Positions 33,501 through 46,341 are shown, counted from the stretch's first letter. The stretch is DNA of 64,000 bases from Anaeramoeba ignava (GCA_028826165.1 JAPDFW010000070.1:1178501-1242500), one strand, 5' to 3'. A program made the numbers and translations. The notes: generated by a model from the sequence alone, not told the origin.

Positions 33501-36500
33501 TTTTTTGATTTATTTTATATATAAATAAATAAATCAATCAATAGAAAATCAAGCCAAAATTGGAGAATTGGATGGAATTAAACCTATTATTAAATCAATG
33601 ATTAATTTCCTAAATAATCCAAATATCCAAAAAGAAGCATGTGAAGTTTTGGTAAATTTATCAGCCAATAATGGTAAATAAATATTTTTCCAAGTATTTA
33701 AATATCTATTTCTCATTCATTTTGTAAATAAATAAATAGAAAACAAAATCAGAATTAGAGAATTAAATGGAATTGAACCAATTATCAAAGCAATGTTTAA
33801 TTTCCCAAATAATCAAGATATTCAAAAATATGGATGTTGGACTTTATCCAACATTTCTAATAATAATGATGGTAAATTTTTTATTAACTAAATCAAAAAA
33901 AAAATTACAATAAAGCATAAAACATTCATTTTGTAAATAAATAAATAGAAAACAAAACCAGAATTAGAGAATTAAATGGAATTGAACCAATTATCAAAGC
34001 AATGATTAATTTCCCAAATAATGAAGATATTCAATATCAAGGATGTGGAGCTTTAATAAATTTATCAATCAACAATCGTAAAAAAATAAGACAATGAAAA
34101 ATTTATAATTTATAAATTTGCTTTTTCATTTATTTTGTGAATAAAAAAATAGAAAATAAAATCAAAATTAGAGAATTAAATGGAATTGAAACAATTATCA
34201 AAGCAATGATTAATTTCCCAAATAATCTAGATATTCAAAAATATTCATGTCAAGCTTTAAATAATCTTTCTCTTAATAATGGTAATCAAAATAAAACATT
34301 TACGATTTACAATTTATAAATTCCCTTTTTTGATTTATTTTGTGAATAAAAAAATAGAAAATAAAATCAGAATTAGAGAATTAAATGGAATTGAAATAAT
34401 TATCAAAGCAATGTTTCATTTCCCAAATAATCAAAATATTCAAGAATATTCATGTCAAGCTTTAAATAATCTTTCTCTTAATAATGGTAATCAAAATAAA
34501 ATATTTAAAATTTACAATTTATAAATTTGCTTTTTAATTTATTTTGTAAATAAAAAAATAGAAAATAAAATCAAAATTAGAGAATTAAATGGAATTGAAA
34601 TAATTATCAAAGCAATGATTCATTTCCCAAATAATGAAAATGTTCAAATTGAGGGATGCAAGACTTTTCTCAATTTATCAAGTGATAAAGGTAAATAAAT
34701 TTTTTCTCATTTCATTTTCTTTTGAAAATAGAAAATCAAATAAGAATTAGAGAATTAAATGGAATTGAAACAATTATCAAAGCAATGTTTCATTTCCCAA
34801 ATAATGAAGATATTCAAAAAGGAGGATGTGGAGCTTTGGTAAATTTATCTATTAATAGTGGTATGTATTTGATAAATAAAATGTTTCAAGTTTGATTTAC
34901 TTTGTAAATAAATAAATAGAAAACAAAATCAAAATTAGAGAACTAAATGGAATTGAAACAATTATCAAAGCAATGTTTAATTTCCCAAATAATGAAGATA
35001 TTCAAATTCGGGGATGTAAAGCTTTAAGTAATCTTGCAGTTAATAATGGTAATCAAAATAAAATAATTAAAATTTACAATTTATAAATTCCCTTTTTTGA
35101 TTTACTTTGTAAATAAATAAATAGAAAATCAAATCAAAATTAGAGAATTAAATGGAATTGAACCAATTATCAAAGTAATGATTCATTTCCCAAATAATCA
35201 AAATATTCAACAAGAGGGATGTGGGGCTTTTATCAATTTATCAGCCAATAATGGTAAATAAATTTTTTTTCCAAGTATTTAAATTACTATTTCTCATTCA
35301 TTTTATAAATAAATAAATAGAAAATAAAATCAGAATTAGAGAATTAAATGGAATTGAACCTATTATCAAAGCAATGATTAATTTCTCAAACAATGAAGAT
35401 ATCCAATATCAAGGATGTGGAACTTTGATAAATTTATCTATTGACACTGGTATATATTTGATAAATGAAATGTTTCAAGTTTAATTTATTTTGTAAATAA
35501 ATAAATAGAAAACAAAATCAAAATTAGAGAATTAAATGGAATTGAACCAATTATTAAAGCAATGTTTAATTTCCCAAATAATCCAAATATTCAAGATTGG
35601 GGATGTAGAGCTTTAAGTCATCTTGCAGTTAATAATGGTAATCAAAATAAAATAATTCCATTTTTGATTTGAAATTCATTTTTTTCATTTATTTTATTAA
35701 TAAATCAATAGAAAACGAAATCAAAATTGGGGAATTGAATGGAATTAAACCTATTATTAAATCAATGATTAATTTCCTAGATAACCCAAAGATTCAAAAA
35801 GAAGCATGTGAAGTTTTGGTAAATTTATCAGGCAATAATGGTAAATAAATATTTTTTCAAATATTTAAATTTCTATTTTTCATTCATTTTATAAATAAAT
35901 AAATAAATAGAAAACAAAATCAGAATTAGAGAATTAAATGGAATTGAACCAATTATCAAAGCAATGTTTAATTTCCCAAATAATCAAGATATTCAAAAAT
36001 ATGGATGTTGGGCTTTATCCAACATTTCTAATAATAATAATGGTAAATTTTTTAATAATTAAATCAAAAAAAAAATTATCAATAAAGCATAAAACATTCA
36101 TTTTGTAAATCAATAAATAAATAGAAAATCAAAATCAAAATTAGAGAATTAAATGGAATTGAACCAATTATCAAAGCAATGATTAATTTCCCAAATAATG
36201 AAGATATTCAATATCAAGGATGTGGAGCTTTATTATACATTTCTACTAATAATGGTAATCAAAATCAAATAATTAAAATTTATAAATTTATAAATTTACT
36301 TTTTAATTCATTTTGTAAATAAATAAATAGAAAACAAAATCAAAATTAGAGAATTAAATGGAATTGAAATCATTATTAAAGCAATGATTAATTTCCCAAA
36401 TCATGAAGAATATTCAAAATTCGGGGATGTGGAAATCTAATGAATCTTTCTTCAAATAAAGGTAAAACAAAATTAAATTAATTTTAATTAAATTAAATTA

Positions 36501-36663
36501 AATTGAATTAAATTAAATTAATTTTAATTATAAATTTAAATTTAGAAAATAAAAAAATTATTAAAAGATTAAGAGGAATTGAACTTATTAGACAAGCTAT
36601 GAAAAATTTCCCAAAAATCAAAATCTCCAAAAATATGGAACACAAGCATTAAAAAATATTTAA
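30584..36663 (+). CDS. Coiled-coil plus armadillo-repeat protein, 30 exons with one repeat per exon
   Basis: Exon 1 (30584-30848) encodes a heptad-rich coiled coil (IQKQIEEIQKKMDEK). Exons 2-30 each encode one ARM repeat of about 43 residues with the pattern ENKIKIRELNGIEPIIKAM, then NNEDIQ, then GCGALxNLSxNNG. Nearly all are exactly 129 nt, all with phase-1 introns at the same place (NNG|EN). Exon starts: 30916, 31107, 31308, 31528, 31731, 31962, 32154, 32359, 32555, 32743, 32948, 33139, 33327, 33545, 33740, 33949, 34153, 34358, 34562, 34732, 34920, 35125, 35321, 35509, 35712, 35911, 36125, 36331 and 36546. Donors are mostly GTAAAT or GTAATC; introns are 41-105 nt. The product would be about 1,323 residues. 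ARM solenoids bind proteins; partners are unknown. Exon 28 has one extra A, exon 29 two, and exon 30 lacks one, all in A-rich runs, so the 3' end as written is frameshifted. If these are sequence errors the protein is intact. Confidence 0.85.
32555..34077 (+). repeat. Eight-exon ARM cassette, copy A (exons 10-17)
   Basis: Exons 10-17 and their introns correspond one-to-one with exons 21-28 (copy B) at a nearly constant offset of about 2,167-2,182 bp. Shared signatures in the same order include GGCGALVNLSINSG, QIRGCKALSN, DWGCRALSHLAVNNG, KEACEVLVNLS and KYGCW(T/A)LSNIS. Confidence 0.85.
34732..36254 (+). repeat. Eight-exon ARM cassette, copy B (exons 21-28)
   Basis: The second copy of the eight-exon block. 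The exons correspond pairwise to 32555-34077, including intron fragments such as TTTGATAAATAAAATG after the first exon. The last exon of this copy (36125-36254) carries a one-base insertion relative to its partner at 33949. Confidence 0.85.
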
Positions 36664-36718
36664 AAAACACAATTTCATTTTTTCATTTTTTCATTTTTTC
36701 ACTTTTTTTCTTACTTAA

Positions 36719-39700
36719 ATGCAATTTCAATCCCTTTCTATTTTACAAAATTTAATTAAAAAAAACCAAATTGAATTAATCAAAAATTTTTTAAAAGAAA
36801 ATGAATTAACAAATAAAGATCTTTCAAAATGTTTAACATTTTCACTAATGAATTCATCAACAACACTTCAGATTGTCGAATTACTAATACAATCTGGAGC
36901 AGATATCAATCACAGAAACCCAAAAAGTAGAAGAACAGCTTTATTAACAGCAATAAGACATTCAAGTTCATCAGAAATTGTTGGTTTTCTTATTAAATCA
37001 GGAACAAATTTAAATTTAAATTTAAAAGATCGGAGGAAAAGAACAGTTTTATTTTATCTGATGAAATATTTGCGTTCAGATACCTTGGAGTTACTCAATT
37101 TGATATTAGAAAAGGGAGTTGATATTAATTATAAAGACAATTTACTTCAAACTCCTTTATCTTATGCAATTATCAATCAACAACCTATTGAAGTTGTCAA
37201 ATATCTTATTGAAAAGGGGGCAGAGACTAATATTCTTAATATTCATCAAGAAAATCTGCTCCATATTTGTGCAAAATACAATCCAAATGTTGATTTACTT
37301 CAATTATTAATTGACAAAGGAATCCAAATTAATAATACAACAAAATATCTCAAAACTCCTCTTAGTTATTTAGTAGTAAATTACCCAAAAACCATACCAG
37401 AAATCAAATTTCTTGTTTCAAAAAGAGCAAATATTGCCAAATCTTTATTCTCTTATGTTATGGATCCAAAATTTTTTGAAGCTATCAATTTTGTATTTTC
37501 TCTTTCTTCGGTTTCAATCAATCAAAAAAATCAGTCAAATCAAACATTACTTCATTGTGCATGTCTCAGAAAGAACAACATCAAAATAATTGAGGTGATT
37601 ATACAAAATGGGGTTGATGTTAATGTAAAAGATTCAATGGGAAATACAGCTCTTCATCTTGCTTGCCAAAATGATTTAGAAAATGAAGTTATCAAGTTAT
37701 TGATTTCGTCAGGAATTGATCCTTCAATTACAAATACATCCAGCAGCTATGCATTGGAGTATTTTCACAAATGGAATAGTAATGAAAGTGAGGAAATATC
37801 TGAAATAATGGTTCTTCTTTTTAAAGGAATTGATTTGGCTGGAATGAAATTACCTCGACTGAGTGAAAATTCCTGGAGAAATTTGTTTAATAACAATAAA
37901 TACAATTCTGAGATTATCAAAATTGTAGATCAAATCAGTGATGCTTATGATTCCTCTCGTTATTTTTATAGAAGAGTTTCAATAGAAAATTTTCTTATAT
38001 ATTCTTATAAGAATCTTGAAGTCTTTAAGTTTTTGTTTGAAAAATCGTTGAAATCAAAAAAAACAAATTATTCCAACATCGTCTCTAAAATTTCTAATTA
38101 TGTTGATAGTTCTGCGGCGATCATATATATTCTTGAATCACTTGAAAATCATCCTGAAATAGATATTGATGTCAACACGGCACTATTTAATTTTTCTTCT
38201 ACTTCTCATGGAGTTGAGCAACTTAAATTGTTTATCAAAAAAGGAGCCAATGTGAATACTCAAAACGATCAAAAAGTAACAGTTTTAATGCGTGAATGCC
38301 ACCATTATCCATCGTTTTCAAATATATCTTTTCTTATTGAATCGGGAGCAAATGCTTTTTCAAGAGATAACAAAGGAAACACAATAATTCACCATTTCTG
38401 TAAATCAAGTACTTCATATTTCCAGCCTGTTGATATTCATGAACTGATCCAGTTATTCAAATCAACAGGATTAGATATAAATGATACAAATGACGAAAAA
38501 GAAGATGCTTTGATTTGCAGCTGTTCAAATTTTTCTTTTCCAGATGAATTGATTAGATATTTAATTGAAAATGGAGCGAATCTGAATTCAACAAATAAAT
38601 CGGGAATGTCTGCATTTTCTCTATATTTGCAGAACAAAAAGCATCGTTTGGAAACAGTTAAATTGTTTATTGAAAAAGGAATCAACCAGAAAACTATTGA
38701 AACTAGTTTTGTTAATTGGATCCAAAACAAAATTGCTATTAATCAATCCCATCCTTTGGAAACATTTAAATTCTTTTTTGAAAACAATATTTTAGAAAAC
38801 AAACAAAAAATTTTATTTGAAAACTCAGTAGTTCTCCATTATTTGTTAGATTATTACAATATGAAAGGAGAGGAATTCAATGATTTACTGCTTCTATTTA
38901 TTAATAATGGGGCTAATTATGAAGTTGAAATGTATCAGAAAAAGACGCTTCTTCATTCAATTTGTACTAAAAACTCATCATTTATTCCATCAATTAAATT
39001 TTTACTCAACCTTAATTTGGATGTTAATGCACTTACTAGTTCTCGACAAACTCCTTTATCACTTGCTTGTAGATATGCAACTTCAGAAGAAATCATTCCA
39101 ATTTTACTTTCGCAAGGTGCAAATCCAAATTATCCAGAGAAGTGTATTGATTTAATCACAAAAAACATTACTTTGATTCAATATAATTCCAAATGCATAG
39201 AATATTTGCTTTGGTATGGAGCAGAATGGAAAAATCAAAAAGTAATATTTTTCTAAATTTATCCAAAAAAAAAAAGATAAACAATCAATTTAATTAATTT
39301 AAATTCTTATTAACAAAAAAAAAAGTCATTTAATTCTTATGAAAGAAAAATAAATCAATTATTCCTTAAAACATATAAAAGTTATCAAGAAGATTTTTTA
39401 AATTTATTCAAAAGACAAGAATTAACTGATTATAAAATTCAATGTAAAGATGGATTTATTTTGGTTCATAAATTAATTATTACTTTAAGATTATATTTGG
39501 AAAATGAATCAGAAAAACAAATTTTAGGGAAATTCTTAAACTTTGCTTTTGAAACATCGAAAAAAGAAATGGAAATTATCATTGAATTTCTTTATTCAGG
39601 AATTATTGAAATGAGTAATTATGAAGAACATTTTCAATTTCTTGAAAAATTTGCTCAAAATTTAAGTTTTCCTAAAAATTGGATTACTCAAAAATCAGCA

Positions 39701-40090
39701 AAAATTGGATTAATTCATGATTTAGAAAGACTTTATCAAGATCAAGAATCAAAAGATTTCACAATTATTTTTTCAGATGAAACAACAATTAAAGTTCATA
39801 AACTAATTTTAATTGCAAGATCTAATTTATTTAGAGGAATGTTTCTTAGTGTTGTTGATAATTCCAATCAAGTTCATGATTACAGTGAAATTCCTTCAAA
39901 AACAATGAAAAGTTTAATTGATTTTCTTTATTTAGATTCATGTTCTTCGTTTGAAAATTTTGAAATTGAACATTTTCAAAAAGCAAAAGATTATTTTCAA
40001 TTAAATGAAAATTCCTCTTTAAATTTATTCTTTTCTCAATCTTCATTAGCAAATCGATATTTTAATGATAAATATCTCAATAAAAAATAA
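36719..40090 (+). CDS. Ankyrin-repeat protein with tandem BTB/POZ region
   Basis: Two exons: 36719-39241 and 39326-40090 (84-nt intron, phase 0), 1,095 residues. The first 840 residues form about 18 ankyrin repeats, with clear units such as EVVKYLIEKGAETN, GNTALHLACQNDLENEVIKLLISSG and QTPLSLACRYATSEEIIPILLSQGANPN. Exon 2 supplies two BTB units: a diverged one (DYKIQCKDGFILVHKLIITLR, then MEIIIEFLYSGIIE) and a standard one (KDFTIIFSDETTIKVHKLIL, ARSNLFRGMF, MKSLIDFLYLD). BTB domains dimerise and often recruit CUL3 ubiquitin ligase; ankyrin repeats bind substrates. An adaptor role is an inference. Starts only 55 bp after the armadillo gene stop and ends 59 bp from the convergent coiled-coil gene. 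Confidence 0.88.
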
Positions 40091-40149
40091 TAAAATAAAA
40101 AATAAAATTTCCTTCAATAATGATTTAATTTAATTTAATTTAATTTAAT

Positions 40150-41973
40150 TTAAAATTTTCCTGTTTTGGAAATTTTTGAATAATAAACTAATTCATAAAT
40201 CTCAGAAATACAATCATGAAAAGACGAATTTGGATTTAGATTCAATGTTTCTCTTAAAGTCTGCAATCTGTTACTTGCTTCTTGAACCTCCAAAAACAAG
40301 TTATTCATTGAAGAGATGATGTTTTCATCTGAAGAAATTTGAAACAGTTGTTTGAAATGGTTGATAATCTGATGTTCTCTAACAAAAGATTGAGATTTTG
40401 TTCTTTCGATTGAATCTTTTTGGAAATAATTCAGTTGATTCATCTCATTTTGTTTTTGAGATTTATTTGAATGAGAAATGTAAAAATCAACAATCTCTCC
40501 AATTTGAGAAAGGATTTTTTGCAAAGATAATTGAGAATTTGAAACATTTGAATTTTTGAAAAATCTGCGGAAAGTGGATTGAAAGGAATCAAGTGATATT
40601 GTTGATATTCCGAGTTGGTTTTGTTCATTTAAATTGATTCGATCCAACTCTTTATAAATTTTCTGTTTAAAATCATTCAATTTCTTCAAATGCGATAAAG
40701 AGTCTTTGCATTCATAAAGTCTTTGAATTATTTGTTGAGGTTTATTTTCGCGGAGAATAGATGTGAATTTTGATTGGAATTGATTTGCTGTTTCCATTTC
40801 TAATGGCTCAACAATATCGAAAACTTGATCAACGAATTTTTGGTGTGAACTCATTTGATTTTTGATTTCGTTGATTTTGGGGATAATCATTGATGAGTCG
40901 TTAATCTTCAATGCTGAGCAAATGGAATCAAGTTTTTCTGTTTGTTGACTGTGTAATGTTCTAATAGAATTACTTGGAGATAATTTACTAAAATTGTGAT
41001 AATCAAAAAATTGGGTTTTTTTGTTGTTATTATCATTATTATCATCATCATTATTTGAGGATAATCTTTGGGAAAGTGATTGATTTTCTTGTTTTAAGCG
41101 ATTATTTTCCGTTTCCATTTCTTGTATTTTTTGTTTGAGAAGTTGATTTTCTTTGTCGTATTTTTGGTTTATTAAATTTGTTTCTTGGATTTTTTGCTGA
41201 AGAGAAAAGACATCTTGTGATAATTGCTCCACTTCTGAATCCTTTTTCTTAAGACTATCCAAAATTTGAGTTATTCTTTCAATAAGATATTTACGTTGAA
41301 CTTCTTCATTTTGATAAACGTCATTTGGAACTGGATTAAATCCATAAGATACTAACTGATCATTAACGAAAAGTAAATCGTATTTAGGAGTCATTTCATT
41401 TTCAGAATCAGTAGGATATATTGTTTTTGCTTGTGCAAAAATTTGTTGGAGGGAATCTGAGATGATTTTTCCAGCTTCTTTTTGTTTCTGAGTTGTGAGT
41501 GAATCGAGTTTTTTAAGATTACTTTTTGGATTTTGATTTTGATTTTGATTTTGATTTATTGAAATTTTGCTTTTTGATTGATCTTCAGATTCTATCAAAG
41601 GTGCTGTTGGTTTGATATAATTATTTCCATTTTGCGAATTTATGTTGGATTCAATTGGGATTAAGTTTTCGTTAAATTGAGTTTTTTTTGGATCTTGATT
41701 ATTATCACTTATGCTTCTAAAATTTTGTTCGTTTAATTTTGACATTATTTTATTTTCAATATAATTAGAATTGAAATTTTGATTTTGGTTTTGATTTTCA
41801 TCTTCATCTCCACTTAATAATTCTTCACCATCAAAATTGAATGGTTCTTCTTGTAAATCATCATCTGAACTATTGAAAAGATTTTCATTGAAATTACTTA
41901 AATTTGAATAAATAGGATGTTTATATGGAGCTGAAATTGTTTTTTGGTTATTATCGTTGTTTTTTTCTGTCAT
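40150..41973 (-). CDS. Large coiled-coil protein, function unknown
   Basis: A single exon of 607 residues. The N-terminal 175 residues are acidic, Asn/Gln-rich and probably disordered (SSDDDLQEEPF, GDEDENQNQNQ). Residues about 200-245 (DQLVSYGFNPVPND, then YLIERITQILDSLKKK) are weakly reminiscent of the ADIP/SSX2IP-Msd1 type centrosomal domain. A strong coiled coil follows (about 245-305; SQDVFSLQQKIQETN, ENNRLKQENQSLSQRL). The last 270 residues are helical and hydrophilic. A cytoskeletal or centrosomal role is only a suggestion. Confidence 0.7.
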   Translation of the reverse strand: MTEKNNDNNQKTISAPYKHPIYSNLSNFNENLFNSSDDDLQEEPFNFDGEELLSGDEDENQNQNQNFNSNYIENKIMSKLNEQNFRSISDNNQDPKKTQFNENLIPIESNINSQNGNNYIKPTAPLIESEDQSKSKISINQNQNQNQNPKSNLKKLDSLTTQKQKEAGKIISDSLQQIFAQAKTIYPTDSENEMTPKYDLLFVNDQLVSYGFNPVPNDVYQNEEVQRKYLIERITQILDSLKKKDSEVEQLSQDVFSLQQKIQETNLINQKYDKENQLLKQKIQEMETENNRLKQENQSLSQRLSSNNDDDNNDNNNKKTQFFDYHNFSKLSPSNSIRTLHSQQTEKLDSICSALKINDSSMIIPKINEIKNQMSSHQKFVDQVFDIVEPLEMETANQFQSKFTSILRENKPQQIIQRLYECKDSLSHLKKLNDFKQKIYKELDRINLNEQNQLGISTISLDSFQSTFRRFFKNSNVSNSQLSLQKILSQIGEIVDFYISHSNKSQKQNEMNQLNYFQKDSIERTKSQSFVREHQIINHFKQLFQISSDENIISSMNNLFLEVQEASNRLQTLRETLNLNPNSSFHDCISEIYELVYYSKISKTGKF

Positions 41974-41989
41974 TAAATTTTAAGAAAGA

Positions 41990-44440
41990 AATAAAAATGA
42001 AAAAAAAAAATGAAAAAAAATGAAAAAAACAATTTTTTAACGAACATTTTCATTTCATTTTAATTAATCCAAATTTCTTTAAAATTTAATCAAAATTTAA
42101 TTAAAATTCATTTAAATTTAATTAGAATTTAATTAGAATTTAATCTAAATTTAATCTAAAATTTAATTAGAATTCATTTAAATTTAATCTAAATTTAATC
42201 TAAAATTAATCTAAAATTAATCTAAATTTAATCTAAATTTAATCTAAAATTAATCTAAATTTATTTAAAATTTAATCTAAATTTAATCCAAATTTAATCT
42301 AAATTTAATCTAAAAATAATTCAAATTTAATCTAAATTTAATCTAAATTTTTAATTTTAAATTTAATCTAAATTTAACTAAATTTAATCTAAATTTAATC
42401 TAAAATTAAAATTTAAATTTAATCTAAATAAATTTGACCCAAATTTCTAAATTTAATCTAAATTTAATCTAAAATTAATCTAAATTTAATTTAAATTTAA
42501 TCCAAAAATTTAAATTTAAATTTGAAAATTAAAAATTTAATCCAAATTTAATCCAAAAATTTGTCTAAATTTCAATCTAAAATTTAATCTAAATTTAATC
42601 CAAAATTAATCTAAATTTAATCTAAATTTCAAAATAATAAAATTTACCCAAATTTAACTTAAAAATTTGTCCAAATTTAATCCAAATTTTAATCTAAATT
42701 TACCCAAATTTAATCTAAATTCAATCCAAAATTCCAAATTTTAATCAAAATTTAATCTAAATTTCAATCAAATTTTAATCAAATTTAATCTCCAAATTAA
42801 AAATTTAAGAATTTGTAATAAATTTAATTTAAAATTAATTCAAAATTTAATCCAAAAATCAAAATTCACCCAAATTCAAAATCAAATTTTTAATTCAAAT
42901 TAACCCAAATCTAAAATTTAACCCAAATTAATCCAAAATTCAAATTTAATCTAAATTTAATCTAAATTTAATTCAAAATTTAATCTAAATTTGTCCCAAA
43001 TTTAATCTAAATTTCAATCTAAATTTAATCTAAATTTAATCTAAATTTTAAATCAAAAATTTGTCTAAATTTAATCAAAATTTAATCCAAATTTGTCTAA
43101 ATTTTTAAATTTAATTAAAATTAATCTAAAATTTTGTCCAAATTTAATCCAAATTTCAATTCAAATTTAATCTAAATTTAATCTAAATTTAATCCAAATT
43201 TAATCAAATTTAATCTAAATTTCTCAAAATTAATGGGAATTTCATTTAAATTTTGTCCAAATTTAATCTAAATTTTAATCCAAATTTCAATATAAAAATT
43301 TAATTCCAAATTTAATTTTGCAAAATTTCAAAATTTAATCAAATTTGTATAAATTTAATCTAAATTTGGTCTAAATTTAATTCCAAATTTAAATCCATAA
43401 TTTAAATTTAATTCAAAATTTGTCCAAATTTGTCTAAAATTCAAATTTAATCAAATTTAATCTCCAAATTTAATCATTTCCAAAATTTGAAATTCCCAAA
43501 TTTCTAAAAATTTAAATTTAATTTTTAAATTTAATTTAAATTTAATAAATTTGAAATCAAAATTACCCAAATTTAATCCAAAATTTTAATTAAATTTGAA
43601 TTTCAATCCAAAATTTAATCTAAATTTAATCTAAATTTTCTAAATTTTTAATTTGTCCAAATTTTAATCAAATTTTTAAATTGGTAAAATTCAAATTTGA
43701 AATTTAAATTATTAAAATTTTAATTCAAATTTAATTAAAATTCAAATCAAATTTGTCCAAATTTAATCTCCAAATCTAAATTTCACCCAAAATTTCCCAA
43801 AATTTCTAAATCAAAATTTAATCTAAAATTTAATCTAAATTTAATCAAAAATTAATTTAAAAATCTAAATTCTAATCTAAATTTAATCCAAATTTAATCC
43901 AAATTTAATCCAAATTTAATCAAAAATTAATCAAATTTTAAATTTAAATTTAAAAATTTTAATTTAAATTTTCTAAAATTTTCAAATTTTTCAATTTTAA
44001 TTTAAATTAAATTTGGAATTAGAATTTTAAATTTAATCTAAATTTAATCTAAATTTAATCTAAAAATTAAAATTAATCAAATTTAAATTTAATTTAATTT
44101 AAATTTTTAATCTAAATTTGTCCAAATTTAATCTAAAATTAACTAAAAATTAATCTAAAATTAATCTAAATTCTAATCTAAATTTAATCCAAATTTAATC
44201 TAAATTTAATCAAAATTTAATCTAAATTTAATCTAAATTTAATCTAAATTTAATCTAAATTTAATCTAAAATTAATCTAAATTTAATCTAAATTTAATCT
44301 AAATTTAATCTAAAATTAATCTAAAATTAATCTAAATTTAATCTAAAATTAATCTAAATTTAATCTAAAATTAATCTAAATTTAATCTAAATTTAATCTA
44401 AATTTAATCTAAATTTAATTAAAATTTAAAATTCATTTAA
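41990..44440. repeat. Satellite 4, (TTTAATCTAAA)n
   Basis: About 2.4 kb of an 11-12 bp motif, TTTAATCTAAA, with TCCAAA, TCAAAA and GTCTAA variants. It is cleanest near 42200-42330 and 44180-44410 and degraded in the middle. It separates the coiled-coil gene start from the ankyrin-BTB gene stop. No coding sequence. Confidence 0.9.
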
Positions 44441-44443
44441 AAT

Positions 44444-46148
44444 TTATTTAAAATTTAAATCATAAATCAATTTTGAATTTATCGAAAGTTGAAAAAAATC
44501 AACTGCATCAAACAATTCTTCTTTTGCTTCCTTTGAAATTTCAGGTAATTCATCTGTATAAAGAAATTGAACAAGAGCATTTAAGGATTCAAAACTTTTC
44601 TCACTATAATCATTAACAGAATTTGATTCATCTTCAACAAAGGTAAACATTCCTCTAAATAATTCACTTCTTGCACAAAGAATCACTTTATGCGCTTTAA
44701 TAACATTCTCTTTGACAAGAATTCGGAAATCTTTTGATTCCTCATCTTGAAAACTTGTTCTTAAATCTGAAATTAATCCCTTCTTAAAACTCTTTTTTTG
44801 GAAATCAATTCCAACTTCTTGACAAAAATTTTGGATCGCTTTTTTATTTAAAACTTTCCCAGTGTAAATCCATTTCAAAATATCTTCTGTTTCCTTTTTA
44901 TTCCCCATTCTTTTCAATATATTTATTGATATACTGTATTTTTCTCCTAATCTACTTTTTAAAATCATTGAATGAGCTTTTCCAAAATTTTCATCAATAT
45001 CGCAAAGTTCTTTTCTTTCAAAAAATGCTTCCATATCTTCGAATAAAGAAGAGAAATATCCTAAAACCTCCTTCATTTCTTTTGGTGCAATATCCAAGAC
45101 TGTTTTATTCTTTTCATTTCAAAAACAATCAATAAAGGAAAAAATTTTTTTTTTGATCAAATTTTTCTAAATGAGAACTTTTTTTGTTTTTGCTAATTCA
45201 AAAATAATTACTTCATCATTTGGAATTGTTGGATCTGCTTTATATTCAAGTAATGTTTTCAAAATATCAAAATGAGTAACATCTAAAGCTGAAAATAATG
45301 CAGTTTCTCCCTAAAAATGTTTTATAATGAATTAGCTAATTTTTTTTTCTTTTTTATAAGAAAAAAATTATTTTTTTTTTCACAGATTTTTTTTGAAGAT
45401 CAACACCAGATCCATTTTTAACTAAAAGATCAACAATTTCTTTTTTGTTATTTTTTGTTGCCATCATTAATGGAGTCCATCCCTAATTTGAAAAAAAAAA
45501 AATTTTTTTCTTAAGTGAAAAAATGAGAAATTTTTCTTTTCTTACAAAATTATCTTGAACATTCAAATCAGCACCAGATGAAATGAGAATTGAAACTATT
45601 TCCAGATATCCATTTATACAAGGTCTAAATAAACAAGTCCATCCCTTTATTAAATAAATTAATAATTAATTAAAAATAAATCAATCAATAATTAATTAAA
45701 TAATTACATAACTACTTCTTAAATTTGGATTTGCTTTGTTTTTCAATAACTCAACCACAATACTTGGATGATTATTTTCGCAAGCAATCATAAGTGCTGT
45801 TCGTTTCTATTTTAATTTATACATTTTTTTTCAAATTAATTTTTTTTTTCGTTTTATTAAAATTCATAATTTAATAACATATCGATTTTGTAAGTCAATT
45901 TCAGCTTTATATTTTATAAGAGCTTTCACTTTTTCAAGATCTCCATTTGATGAAGCTAACATTAAAGCTGTCCATTCATTTCCTCCCTAATTTAATAATA
46001 AATATTTTTTTAATTTGATTTGATTTGATTTTTTCAAATAATTCACATTTTGTTTTTGATTTGGATTAAATCCTAATTCAAGACATTGTAAAACTTCATT
46101 AATTGTTCCATATTCAGCATAATATGCAAGAGAATAACTTAAACTCAT
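44444..46148 (-). CDS. Ankyrin-BTB protein, one ankyrin repeat per exon
   Basis: Seven exons: 46148-46047, 45986-45879, 45806-45708, 45644-45546, 45482-45384, 45310-45212 and 45109-44444 (423 residues). All introns are phase 0, and exons 3-6 are each exactly 99 nt, one 33-residue ankyrin repeat apiece (RTALMIACENNHPSIVVELL; GWTCLFRPCINGYLEIVSIL; GWTPLMMATKNNKKEIVDLL; GETALFSALDVTHFDILKTL). The last exon completes a repeat (ENKTVLDIAPKE) and encodes a diverged BTB followed by a standard one (KDFRILVKENVIKAHKVIL, ARSELFRGMF, LNALVQFLYTDELPE). The architecture is the same as the plus-strand gene at 36719, so the two are paralogues differing in intron density. Likely a ubiquitin-ligase adaptor type protein; partner unknown. 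Confidence 0.85.
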
Positions 46149-46341
46149 TTTAATTTTGAATTTTCTAAAAAGAATAAAAAAAATGAAAAAAAATTTTTCA
46201 CTTTTTTTTTTGGAAATAGTTTTTATTATTATTTAAAAAGAAAATAGATAATCTGGAAAAAAAAAAGAAAAAAAAGAAAGAAAGAAGAAAGAAAAAGGAA
46301 GATTATTTTTTGTTGAATAAAAAAATTTGGAATTTATTAGA

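Noticed and set aside
45098-45235. Separate short BTB gene and a separate ankyrin gene
   Set aside because: A phase-0 intron (45211-45110) joins them to give ENKTVLDIAPKE, a proper ankyrin ending, so they are one gene.
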